From Acidobacteriota bacterium (GTDB lineage: Bacteria > Acidobacteriota > Terriglobia > Bryobacterales > JACQDG01), in the NCBI GenBank assembly GCA_016201195.1, contig JACQDI010000422.1, positions 1 through 18,106 of the forward strand: 18,106 nucleotides of DNA, given 5' to 3'. Positions 7,774-18,104 of this stretch are shown one piece after another. Positions within the stretch are counted from its first letter, which is position 1, and each line of letters begins with the position of its first letter. The translations under genes were made by a program, and so were the position numbers. The notes below the pieces were generated by a model, which was not told the DNA's origin, did not search any database, and was given only the letters and a program-made list of their open reading frames with translations.

Positions 7774-7982
7774 AAGGTAGCCCCACCGTGCAATCGCTGT
7801 GGAGCTAAACACTTCACCGCCCCACAGTAGCGGGCCACCCGGATACCGCGGCAGTATGTGTGGAAGCAGGCAGCTTGTCGAGGATCCGCGCTTGGTTGGA
7901 GTGCGTTGGGTCGCTGCGGCTGGATCTAGCCCACAGGCTGCACGTTCTACGCGGCTAGAACAATACCTCAGCATACTGGCGG

Positions 7983-7998
7983 TGGCACGATTATGGCA
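7983..7998 (+). promoter_or_regulatory. Sigma-54-like promoter match
   Basis: TGGCACGATTATGGCA fits the sigma-54 consensus TGGCACG-R-N3-TTGC-W with one mismatch (G for T at the second base of the -12 TTGC). It points toward the histidine kinase gene, but the start codon is over 530 bases away, and the site overlaps the opposite-strand -10 box. It could be chance. Confidence 0.22.
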
Positions 7999-8017
7999 CA
8001 ACGTAGTTATTTGTCAA
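7990..8017 (-). promoter_or_regulatory. Sigma-70-like promoter facing the Cys-rich protein gene
   Basis: On the minus strand TTGACA (8017-8012) and CATAAT (7995-7990) are separated by 16 bases, close to the consensus. Transcription would begin near 7983 and give an untranslated leader of about 320 bases before the gene at 7661. This is the best promoter-like sequence in the window. Confidence 0.55.
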
Positions 8018-8533
8018 GGGTACCTTTCGGCCAAAGGGATCGGGCGACGGCAGAGCGTACTTATAGTACTTCTTAAGGGGCCCGACGCCGGGTGTGCGGT
8101 CGAAAAATCGACGGCCATGAATGCCGGGCAGGCCGAAAATGCCCTCCACCGCAATCAGGCAGCAGCGACCCATTGGGGAGTCGGAAGTTCCTTATCAGAT
8201 TGATATCTGCTTCTAGATCAATGGATTATGAATTTCCGTGGGAAGCACGCAAGGCAGGGATTTCAGGCTTGGAGAAGCCGCGGCTGGCGGTACTAGTACT
8301 CCTAAATATCAGCTATGGCTGTCCGGCCGTTTCCTGGGAGCTCCAGCCGGGCTGCAATTGTAAAATTCTACGCCCCAAGGCGCAGACGGAGCCGTCGATG
8401 TACGCCGACCGAGCCCTGGTTTCTCTCCCTTCCTGCCCAGGCTCTTGTGGCGCCCCGGCTTTGGGGAAAGTGCCCTGAACTGTTCCGTGCAGCTAGTTTT
8501 CTTTCGTCAAGTCCCCTAAAATGTGGAGAGTAT

Positions 8534-9973
8534 ATGCCGAGCCAGAATCGGGCTCCTATCAGAACCTTCCTGAGGGCGTTAGTTTCCGCCTATTCCGGCG
8601 CGGAACCGACCAGGGCGTTGATCTTTGGCGCCGCGCTCATGGCGGCCATCGCCATCGTCGACTGGCAGGTGAAACCCAATGTGTCGCTGGGGTTCTTGTA
8701 CCTGTTCCCCATGCTGCTGATGGCGCCCTATCTGGATCGAGCCGAGATCGTGACCCTGGCCACGCTGGCGACGATTTTGAGGGAGGCCTTTGGTCCCTTT
8801 CCCTGGGATGCCTCAGCGGGCCCGCGCATCATCCTGGTGCTGCTCGCGTTTCTAGGGGCCGGGCTTTGGGTTTCGGAACTCTTCCGCAGCCGGAAGCAGG
8901 CCGACGAGCATCTGAGCCAGATGCAGCAGGAGGTAAAGCTGCGCCAAGAGATGGAAGAACAGATGCGGGTGCTCATCGAGACCAGCCCCGCGGCGATTCT
9001 CACTGCGGATGAGCAAGGAAAAATCCTGCTCTCCAACGCGGCGGCCCACCGGCTGCTGGGCTTTGAAGACGGGCCGCTGGCCGGAAAGTCGATTGCCACC
9101 TTCCTGCCGGTGATTGACCACACTCTCTATTCGGGAGGAGAATCGGACCGTTTCCGCACCATGCTGGAGTCGAAAGGGTACCGGCGGAACGGGGAGGTTT
9201 TCCTGGCGCGCATCTGGTTTTCGACTTACCGGACCGGTTCGGGGCCCAAGCTGGCGGCCATCGTTTCCGATGCGTCGGAAGATTTGCGCGACCGCTCGGA
9301 GGCAGGGCTCCATTCCGCGCTTTCCACGTCGCGCATCCTGGTGGGCGCGGTGTCACACGAAGTCCGGAACTTCAGCGCGGCGGCGGCCGTGGTCCACGCC
9401 AACCTGGCGCGTTTTCCGGGACTCCGCGAGAGCGACGACTACAAGGCCCTCGGCACCTTGGTGGAAGGTCTGACGAAAATCGCCTCGGCCAGGGCGCCGC
9501 TGGCTCCCGAGTGCGCGCCGGCGGGCGTGGACTTGCACGCCGTGCTGGAGGAACTCCGCATCGTCGTCGAGCCCTCCTTTCTCGAATCAGAAACCGATAT
9601 TCAGTGGGACGTCGCCCCCCAACTGCCGCCGGTCCGCGGCGACCACCATCGCCTGCTCCAGGTGTTCCTGAATCTGGCCCAGAACAGCCACCGCGCCATG
9701 CAGGGCCAGGAGCGAAGACGACTCTCGATCTCGGCGGCCATCGAAGGCGATTGGACCGTGGTCCGATTCCGCGATACCGGTCCGGGAGCCCGGCTGTCGG
9801 ACCGCTTATTTGAACCGTTCCAGCCGGGCGCCGACGGAAGCGGGTTGGGCCTTTATGTTTCCCGGGCCATGATCCGCGCTTTCGACGGCGACCTGCGATA
9901 CGAGCCGCAGCCGGCCGGAAGCTGCTTCGTCGTACACCTGGCCCCCTTCGGTGGGGAACTGTCAGGAGCCTGA
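8534..9973 (+). CDS. Membrane sensor histidine kinase with PAS domain
   Basis: A 479-residue two-component sensor. The N-terminus has three or four hydrophobic membrane segments (about residues 28-44, 50-66, 70-82 and 98-115) with little extracellular loop, so it may sense a membrane or internal signal. A PAS domain follows (about 144-260, ETSPAAILTADEQGKILLSNAAA). The dimerisation helix has the phospho-acceptor His275 in SHEVRN. The ATPase domain has the N-box (NLAQNSHRA, Asn380 and Asn384), DTGPG (414-418), LFEPF and GSGLGL (Gly437 and Gly439). I chose ATG 8534 because GGAG lies five bases upstream and earlier in-frame sequence is not protein-like. Its TGA shares one base with the ATG of the response regulator, so the two are translationally coupled and almost certainly partners. 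The signal is unknown. Confidence 0.9.
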   Translation: MPSQNRAPIRTFLRALVSAYSGAEPTRALIFGAALMAAIAIVDWQVKPNVSLGFLYLFPMLLMAPYLDRAEIVTLATLATILREAFGPFPWDASAGPRIILVLLAFLGAGLWVSELFRSRKQADEHLSQMQQEVKLRQEMEEQMRVLIETSPAAILTADEQGKILLSNAAAHRLLGFEDGPLAGKSIATFLPVIDHTLYSGGESDRFRTMLESKGYRRNGEVFLARIWFSTYRTGSGPKLAAIVSDASEDLRDRSEAGLHSALSTSRILVGAVSHEVRNFSAAAAVVHANLARFPGLRESDDYKALGTLVEGLTKIASARAPLAPECAPAGVDLHAVLEELRIVVEPSFLESETDIQWDVAPQLPPVRGDHHRLLQVFLNLAQNSHRAMQGQERRRLSISAAIEGDWTVVRFRDTGPGARLSDRLFEPFQPGADGSGLGLYVSRAMIRAFDGDLRYEPQPAGSCFVVHLAPFGGELSGA

Positions 9974-10626
9974 TGGACGTTACGCCGCCCGCCAAAATCA
10001 GAATCTTTCTGATCGACGACCATAGCCTCTTCCGAGAGAGCCTGGCGCGGCTTCTCGCAGACGAGCCTGATTTTGAGATTGCCGGGAAATGTCCCTCGGT
10101 GGAGGAGGCGCTTTCCGTTCTGGCTTCCCGCCCGGCGGATATCGTGTTGCTCGACCTGGAACTGGGAGGAGAGCACGGCTCTGCGTTCTTCTCGCGGGCG
10201 CGGCAGGCCGGCTTTCAGGGGCGGGTTCTGGTCGTGGCGGCCGCAGTGAGCCGTCCGGAGGCCATGGAACTGGTTAAGCTGGGCGTCTCCGGCTTTTTCC
10301 TGAAGGAGAGTCCGCCGGAATTGCTGGCCAAGAGTATCCGGCAGGTGATGAAGGGAGAGACGTGGCTCGACCAACGGTACCTGGAGGCCGTGGCCCAGAT
10401 CGTGAGGCCGCCGGCGGAAGACCAGAAACCGCAGTTCACCGAGCGGGAGCGGTCCGTGCTGCGGGGCGTTCTGGAAGGCCTCTTAAACAAGGAGATCGCC
10501 CATCGACTCGGGATTTCCGAAAGCTCGGTGAAATCCGCCGTCCAACACCTTTTCGAGAAGACCGGGGTGAAAACCCGCGGGCAGTTGGTGAGAGCCGCGC
10601 TGGAAAAACACCGCGATCAGTTGTAA
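9973..10626 (+). CDS. NarL/FixJ-type response regulator
   Basis: A 217-residue DNA-binding regulator. The receiver domain (about 8-125) has acidic Asp15 and Asp16, phospho-acceptor Asp61 (IVLLDLELGG) and the conserved Lys111 (FFLKES). The usual Thr/Ser of the switch region is replaced by Ala (VLVVAAAVS). The C-terminal LuxR-type HTH (about 152-207: FTERERSVLRGVLEGLLNKEIAHRLGISESSVKSAVQHLFEKTGVKTRGQLV) is well preserved. It overlaps the kinase gene by one base (ATGA), so it should be phosphorylated by that kinase. The target genes are unknown. No nearby binding site could be defined. Confidence 0.92.
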   Translation: MDVTPPAKIRIFLIDDHSLFRESLARLLADEPDFEIAGKCPSVEEALSVLASRPADIVLLDLELGGEHGSAFFSRARQAGFQGRVLVVAAAVSRPEAMELVKLGVSGFFLKESPPELLAKSIRQVMKGETWLDQRYLEAVAQIVRPPAEDQKPQFTERERSVLRGVLEGLLNKEIAHRLGISESSVKSAVQHLFEKTGVKTRGQLVRAALEKHRDQL

Positions 10627-10750
10627 GCGGTGGATCGCAGAATGTAGATTGTGGATCGTGGAAAGACTTAGGCCCACTTTTCGCAAACCGGCTGCTGGGA
10701 TGCCGGCATAGCTGCTCTATGTGGCACAATAGCCCGGAAAGGAGCCATGC

Positions 10751-11203
10751 ATGGAAACGAAGAAGAGGAGAGCATTCTTGAAGTCGGCGATGGGGATAGG
10801 TGGGGGAGCGGCGGTGGGCGCGATGGCGGCAGCGGCCGCGACCGGAGGGCGCACCAAGGTGGCGGGAGGCATTCGCGCCGGCAACCTGTATTTCAGCTCA
10901 GGGCTGACCGGCGTGCGAGCCGAGGCGCGCAAGGATCCGCTGGCCTTCGGCGGCGACATCAAGGAGCAGACCCACACCATCCTCAAGCAGCACAAGGCAA
11001 ACCTGGAGGCGCTGGGATCGTCGCTCGAAAACGTGCTGAAGGTGACCGTCTTCTTGGCCGACGTGAAGACCGAGAAGAACGCCATGAACGAGGTCTACGC
11101 GCAGTACTTCCCGAAAGACGCGCCGGCGCGGAGCGCCTTTGGAGTGGATTTCCCGGACGTCGCGACGCGGGTGGAGATCGAACTGGTGGCGTGGATCCCG
11201 TAA
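10751..11203 (+). CDS. RidA/YjgF family protein with a Tat export signal
   Basis: A 150-residue protein. Residues 1-33 carry a twin-arginine motif (RRAFLK, Arg6 and Arg7) followed by a Gly/Ala-rich hydrophobic stretch, predicting export or membrane tethering by the Tat pathway. The rest is a RidA domain: YFSSGLTG, LGSSLENVLKVTVFLADV, YAQYF, then PARSAFGVDFPDVATRVEIELVAW with the conserved Arg127 and Glu144 that in RidA bind and hydrolyse reactive enamines or imines. RidA proteins are normally cytosolic, so the outside substrate is unclear. The start is supported by GGAAAGGAG six bases upstream; an ATG at 10747 is out of frame. It converges with the M42 gene with a 14-base gap and no visible terminator. 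Confidence 0.85.
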   Translation: METKKRRAFLKSAMGIGGGAAVGAMAAAAATGGRTKVAGGIRAGNLYFSSGLTGVRAEARKDPLAFGGDIKEQTHTILKQHKANLEALGSSLENVLKVTVFLADVKTEKNAMNEVYAQYFPKDAPARSAFGVDFPDVATRVEIELVAWIP

Positions 11204-11217
11204 AGGAATTGAGGAAG

Positions 11218-12354
11218 TTAGTCGAAGCTTTTCAACCGCTGGACGGCGCCGGCGTCGAGGCGGCGGATCACCTCGGTCACCAAATCGACAGCGCGGTCGA
11301 AGTCGGCGCGGCTGAGCAGGCCGTTGTGGTTGTGAAGGTAGCGGGTGGGGACGGAGATGTTGATGCTGGGGGCGCCGCCGTAGACCTTCTGCATCTCCGC
11401 GCCGTCCTCGCCGTAGCCGCTCAGCAGCTCGTATTGCAAGGGAATACCCTTGTCGCGGGCGGCGCCGGCCACGAAGTCGCGCAGCTTCACGTTGGGGAGC
11501 ATGGAGCTGTCGTGTAAGAAGACGCCCGGTCCGGCGCCGACACGTTCCTGCGCTTCATCCATGGAAATGCCGGGGTAGTCGGAGGCCACGCCCACCTCGA
11601 TACTCAACCCGATGTCCGGCTTGACCTGGTAGGCGCTGGTATGCGCGCCGCGGAGCCCGATCTCTTCCTGCACGGTGGCCACCGCGTAGACGCTGGCCGG
11701 CGGCGGGTTTTGCTTGAGTCGCCGCATCACCTCAATCATGACCCCCAGCCCGACGCGGTCGTCCCAGGCTTTCGCCAGATACAGCTTGCCGTCGTTGAGG
11801 GGCGTGAAGCGGCTGTCGGGGGCGATGGGATCGCCGGGGCGGATGCCGAGGCGCTCCTCGGCGTCCTGCTTGTTCGTAGCGCCGACGTCCAGGAACATCT
11901 TGTCCCGTTCGAAGACGCGGGTTCGCTCGGCCTGTCCCATCACGTGGGGAGTCTTCAAGCCGGTGATGCCCAGCACCGGGCCTTTGCGGGTGAGGATGAG
12001 GAAGCGCTGGCTGATCAGGCCCTGGTCGAGCCAGCCGCCCAGGGTTTGAAACTTGACGAAGCCGTCGGGGGTGATGTACTTGACGAGCATTCCCAGCTCG
12101 TCCATGTGCGCGGCCATCATCACGCGGGGTGAGCCGGCGGGGCCCTCGAGCACCGAGATTAGCGAGCCCAGGCCGTCGGTCTCGGTGCGGGTCGCGAGGG
12201 GCGCCAGCTCGCGGCGGACGATGGCGCGGACGGGACCTTCGAATCCGCTGGGGCCGTGGGCGTTGGTCAGCTCTTCCAGGAGTTTCTCGATGCGGTCCAG
12301 ATCGCGGGCGGGGGCCAGGGAGGCGAGAGCAAGGCACAGTAAGAGTCGTTTCAT
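11218..12354 (-). CDS. Exported M42 family metallo-aminopeptidase
   Basis: A 378-residue dinuclear metal peptidase (M42, the glutamyl-aminopeptidase/deblocking-aminopeptidase family once called cellulase M). Residues 1-16 form a short signal-like N-terminus (MKRLLLCLALASLAPA). Metal and catalytic motifs are AAHMDELG (His83, Asp85), AWDDRVG (Asp198), VQEEIGLRG (Glu230 base, Glu231), IEVGVASD (Glu253) and TRYLH (His341). The last motif usually reads RYxHSxxE; here NHNG follows the His. Most M42 enzymes are cytosolic, so a likely periplasmic location is unusual. It lies 12 bases after the glycosyltransferase gene and probably shares its transcript; GGTGGGG before ATG 12354 may act as the ribosome site. 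Confidence 0.88.
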   Translation of the reverse strand: MKRLLLCLALASLAPARDLDRIEKLLEELTNAHGPSGFEGPVRAIVRRELAPLATRTETDGLGSLISVLEGPAGSPRVMMAAHMDELGMLVKYITPDGFVKFQTLGGWLDQGLISQRFLILTRKGPVLGITGLKTPHVMGQAERTRVFERDKMFLDVGATNKQDAEERLGIRPGDPIAPDSRFTPLNDGKLYLAKAWDDRVGLGVMIEVMRRLKQNPPPASVYAVATVQEEIGLRGAHTSAYQVKPDIGLSIEVGVASDYPGISMDEAQERVGAGPGVFLHDSSMLPNVKLRDFVAGAARDKGIPLQYELLSGYGEDGAEMQKVYGGAPSINISVPTRYLHNHNGLLSRADFDRAVDLVTEVIRRLDAGAVQRLKSFD

Positions 12355-12366
12355 GGCCCCACCACG

Positions 12367-13062
12367 TTACACCAGTAGGCGCAGGACCGTCCATAGGATC
12401 TTGGCGCCGGCCGCCAAGCTCGCGCGGAGGGTACCGGAGATCTTGCTGGTTCCGATGCGGCGGCGGTAGGAAACAGGAACTTCGAGGACGCGCAGGCCGT
12501 TGCGCAGGGCTTTGATCTGCATTTCGATCGTCCAGCCGTAGCCGGGGTCGCGCATGTCGAGCTGCCGGAGGCTCGAGGCGCGGATGGCCCGGAAGGGTCC
12601 CAGGTCGGTATAGCGGTGGCCGTAGAGCAGGCGGATCAGCGTAGTCGCCAGCCAGTTGCCGAAACGCTGGTGGGGCAGGAGCGCCCCGGCTTCGCTCTGG
12701 CCACGGGTGCGGGAACCGAGAACGAGGTCGGCGCGGCCTTCTGCGATGGGCTGGACCATGGCCGCAGCTTCGGCGGGGACGTCGCTCGAGTCGGCGTCCA
12801 TGAAGACCACTACGTCGGTAGCGGGATCGAGGGCGGCGATCCCGCGCAGGCAGGCGCTGCCGTAGCCGCGGCGGGGCTCGGAAACGACGGTCGCCCCGGC
12901 AGCGACGGCGACTGCGGCCGTGCGGTCAGTTGAGCCGTTATCCACCACCAGGATCTGCGAGTACAGGGCCGAAGGAATCTCGGCCAGCGCTCGCCCGATG
13001 GACTGTTCCTCGTTGAGCGCGGGGATGATCAGCGCCGCCCTTGCCTGGGGGTGCGGGCTCAT
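12367..13062 (-). CDS. Family 2 glycosyltransferase (polyprenyl-phosphate sugar transferase type)
   Basis: A 231-residue GT-A fold glycosyltransferase resembling dolichyl/undecaprenyl-phosphate sugar transferases. Visible motifs are IIPALNEEQSIGRAL (N-terminal nucleotide-binding strand), VVDNGSTDRT, EPRRGYGSACLRGI, the metal-binding DAD (Asp89, Asp91) in VVFMDADSSD, LVLGSRTRG, and YTDLGPFRAI with GYGWTIEMQIKA. There is no clear C-terminal membrane helix apart from a hydrophobic tail (about 219-231). I chose ATG 13062 because the family motif begins about ten residues later; a longer start at 13089 would overlap lepB. There is no clear Shine-Dalgarno sequence. Sugar donor and acceptor cannot be told from sequence. 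It pairs with the downstream M42 gene. Confidence 0.85.
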   Translation of the reverse strand: MSPHPQARAALIIPALNEEQSIGRALAEIPSALYSQILVVDNGSTDRTAAVAVAAGATVVSEPRRGYGSACLRGIAALDPATDVVVFMDADSSDVPAEAAAMVQPIAEGRADLVLGSRTRGQSEAGALLPHQRFGNWLATTLIRLLYGHRYTDLGPFRAIRASSLRQLDMRDPGYGWTIEMQIKALRNGLRVLEVPVSYRRRIGTSKISGTLRASLAAGAKILWTVLRLLV

Positions 13063-13087
13063 GTTACAAAGAAAGATAGCAGACCTC

Positions 13088-13666
13088 ATGGCCGAGCTCG
13101 AAAAGCAGCCTGAGACCCCGGAGGGGCATTGGAGCCCGCCGCATTCTGGCGCATGGTGGATGGACTTGCGCGCCTGGGTGCGGGACGTGGTCATTTCGGT
13201 GGTCATCGCCGCCATCGTCATCGTGTTCCTCTACCAGCCGGTGAAGGTCGAGGGCACGAGCATGATGCCCTGGCTCACCGACCAGGAACGGATCTTCGTC
13301 AACAAGTTCGTCTATCGCTTCGGCGAGATCCACCGCGGGGACATCGTGGTGTTCTGGTTCCCGCTCGATCCCACGAAATCGTACATCAAGCGGGTCATCG
13401 GGTTGCCCGGGGACACGGTGGAGATCGACCAGGGGACGGTGCTGGTCAACGGCCAGGTGGTGGAAGAGAACTATGTGCCCGAGCAGTACCGGGATCGGAT
13501 GAGTTATCCACCGGTGAAAGTCGAGCCGGACCATTACTACGTGCTGGGGGACCATCGGAACGCGTCCAACGATAGCCGCACGTGGCGAACCGTAGAGCGG
13601 AAGCTGATCTATGGTAAAGCCGTGTTTGTCTACTGGCCACTGGAGAAGTTCGGGGTGCTCCATTGA
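13088..13666 (+). CDS. lepB: Signal peptidase I
   Basis: A 192-residue membrane serine protease (S26) that removes signal peptides from exported proteins, here probably including the peptidases and the Cys-rich protein in this window. One N-terminal membrane helix (about 33-49, VVISVVIAAIVIVFLYQ) is followed by the catalytic Ser58 in VEGTSMMPWL and Lys101 in YIKRVIGLPGDTVEI. The conserved GDIVVFWFP and GDHRNASNDSRTW boxes are present. ATG 13088 precedes the usual short cytosolic segment; upstream AGAAAG is only a weak ribosome site. It diverges from the glycosyltransferase with only 25 bases between them, and its stop codon overlaps the carA start. Confidence 0.93.
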   Translation: MAELEKQPETPEGHWSPPHSGAWWMDLRAWVRDVVISVVIAAIVIVFLYQPVKVEGTSMMPWLTDQERIFVNKFVYRFGEIHRGDIVVFWFPLDPTKSYIKRVIGLPGDTVEIDQGTVLVNGQVVEENYVPEQYRDRMSYPPVKVEPDHYYVLGDHRNASNDSRTWRTVERKLIYGKAVFVYWPLEKFGVLH

Positions 13667-14787
13667 GTGACGCCATCCTCGCCCTCGAAGACGGGACCGT
13701 TTTCGAGGGCCTGAGCCTGGGGGCGAAGGCGGAGTGTTACGGGGAAGTCGTTTTCAACACCGCGATCACCGGCTACCAGGAGATCTTCACCGACCCGTCC
13801 TATAGCGGGCAGATCGTCATTCTGACCAACCCGCAAATCGGAAACTACGGAGCGAACGGTGAGGACAGCGAAGCCGCCCGGCCGTATATCGAGGGGCTGG
13901 TGGTGCGGGAGTTCTCGGCGATCGCGAGCAACTGGCGATCCAAGGAGCACGCCGGCGATTTCCTTTCGCGGGCGAGCATCCCGGTAATTTCGGAGATCGA
14001 CACGCGGCTGCTGGTGCGAAAGCTGCGCTCAAGCGGCGTGATGCGGGGCGTGGTGTCCTCGATCGAGCGCGACCCGGCGAAGCTCGTGGAGAAGGCCCGG
14101 CAGATCCCATCGATGGGCGGGCTCGATCTGGCCACGCAGGTTTCGACCAAGCACCGCTATGAGTGGACCAAGGGAATTGATCCCTGCTCGCCCTCGGACC
14201 GGATCGGGGAGTCCCGGGAGCCATGGTTGCACGTGGTGGCCTACGATTTCGGCATCAAGCAGAACATCCTGCGGCGGCTGGTGCACGCGGGCTGCCGGGT
14301 GACGGTGGTGCCCGCGCTGACGAGCTGGGAAGACGTGCTGTCGCTCAAGCCCGACGGTGTGTTTCTCTCGAACGGCCCGGGCGATCCGGAGCCGCTCCAG
14401 CAGCAGGCCGGGAACGTAAAGCGGTTGATCGGGCGCGTGCCGATCTTCGGCATCTGTTTGGGCCACCAGATCCTCGGCCTCGCGCTGGGCGGGCGGACCT
14501 ACAAACTGAAATTCGGGCATCGCGGGGCGAACCATCCGGTCATCAACCTGACGAATCAGAGGGTCGAGATCACCTCGCACAACCACGGCTTCGCGGTGGA
14601 TCCCGATTCGCTGAAGCAGAGCGAGGTCGAGATCACGCACATGAACCTGAACGACCAGACGCTGGAGGGCTTTCGCCACCGCAGCGAGCCGGTGTTCTGC
14701 GTGCAGTACCACCCGGAGGCGGCCCCAGGTCCGCACGATTCGCACTACCTGTTCGAGGAGTTCGTCAACTTGATGCAGAAGATATGA
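13663..14787 (+). CDS. carA: Carbamoyl-phosphate synthase small subunit (glutamine amidotransferase)
   Basis: A 374-residue subunit that hydrolyses glutamine and passes ammonia to CarB for carbamoyl phosphate, used in pyrimidine and arginine synthesis. The N-terminal CarA domain (AILALEDGTVFEGLSLG, VVFNTAITGYQEIFTDPSYSGQI) is followed by the class I amidotransferase domain with SNGPGDPEP, nucleophile Cys265 (FGICLGHQILGLALGG) and His350/Glu352 (YHPEAAPGPHDS). The start is a TTG at 13663 that overlaps the end of lepB (TTGA); no ATG or GTG in frame fits the family N-terminus. Translational coupling to lepB is likely. It is full length. Confidence 0.96.
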   Translation: MSDAILALEDGTVFEGLSLGAKAECYGEVVFNTAITGYQEIFTDPSYSGQIVILTNPQIGNYGANGEDSEAARPYIEGLVVREFSAIASNWRSKEHAGDFLSRASIPVISEIDTRLLVRKLRSSGVMRGVVSSIERDPAKLVEKARQIPSMGGLDLATQVSTKHRYEWTKGIDPCSPSDRIGESREPWLHVVAYDFGIKQNILRRLVHAGCRVTVVPALTSWEDVLSLKPDGVFLSNGPGDPEPLQQQAGNVKRLIGRVPIFGICLGHQILGLALGGRTYKLKFGHRGANHPVINLTNQRVEITSHNHGFAVDPDSLKQSEVEITHMNLNDQTLEGFRHRSEPVFCVQYHPEAAPGPHDSHYLFEEFVNLMQKI

Positions 14788-14788
14788 G

Positions 14789-14871
14789 AAACCAGAAAGC
14801 CACAGAGACACAGAGAGCACAGAGAAAAGATTGTTCTCCGTGTTCTCTGTGTCTCTGTGGCATTCTGGTTT
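14789..14871. repeat. 38-bp-arm palindrome between carA and carB
   Basis: Arms 14789-14826 and 14834-14871 pair with only two mismatches and one G-U, around a 7-base loop. Each arm is built of CACAGAG-type units. The right arm ends in TTTTT (14869-14873), so on the plus strand it resembles a very strong terminator, though it lies inside a presumed operon. Such palindromes occur as dispersed repeats in Acidobacteriota and other groups (from memory). It may be a non-autonomous mobile repeat. Confidence 0.88.
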
Positions 14872-14881
14872 TTGACTACTG

Positions 14882-18081
<3,200 letters not shown>

Positions 18082-18088
<7 letters not shown>

Positions 18089-18104
18089 GCCTCCGGCTTG
18101 CCCC
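18082..18104 (+). terminator. Hairpin at the carB stop codon
   Basis: GGGGTAAGCC pairs with GGCTTGCCCC around a TCC loop, a 10-bp stem with one G-U pair that includes the carB stop codon. It could end the lepB-carA-carB transcript. The window ends two bases later, so a following T-run cannot be checked. Confidence 0.5.

Larger units (their letters stand above)
7774..8533. other. Long divergent intergenic region
   Basis: This 0.8-kb stretch separates the leftward Cys-rich protein gene from the rightward histidine kinase. It holds a sigma-70-like promoter facing left (7990-8017), a sigma-54-like match facing right (7983-7998), several small inverted repeats (CCTTT/AAAGG at 8023-8037, GTAC/GTAC near 8057-8069, GTCGA/TCGAC near 8099-8112) and a minus-strand 60-codon frame (7991-8173) that I do not recognise and that has stop codons directly upstream. 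The base composition is less GC-rich than the neighbouring genes, as expected for non-coding DNA. No RNA family could be identified. Confidence 0.45.

Noticed and set aside
7799..7860. Cobalamin-riboswitch-like core on the minus strand (CCCGCTACTGTGG) in the leader of the Cys-rich gene
   Set aside because: The short core resembles the conserved segment, but spacing before it is too short and no B12-box-like segment follows. The downstream gene has no link to cobalamin. Probably chance.
8315..8533. N-terminal extension of the histidine kinase from ATG 8315
   Set aside because: The extra 73 residues are not protein-like (Arg/Pro/Ser-rich, no domain), while ATG 8534 has GGAG five bases upstream and is followed directly by the membrane segments.
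10630..10658. Repeated GTGGATCG with a 21-base period after the response regulator
   Set aside because: Only two short copies; too little to call a repeat element or binding-site array.
10700..10709. Perfect palindrome ATGCCGGCAT upstream of the RidA gene
   Set aside because: A single 10-base palindrome with no second copy; could be an operator but is unsupported.
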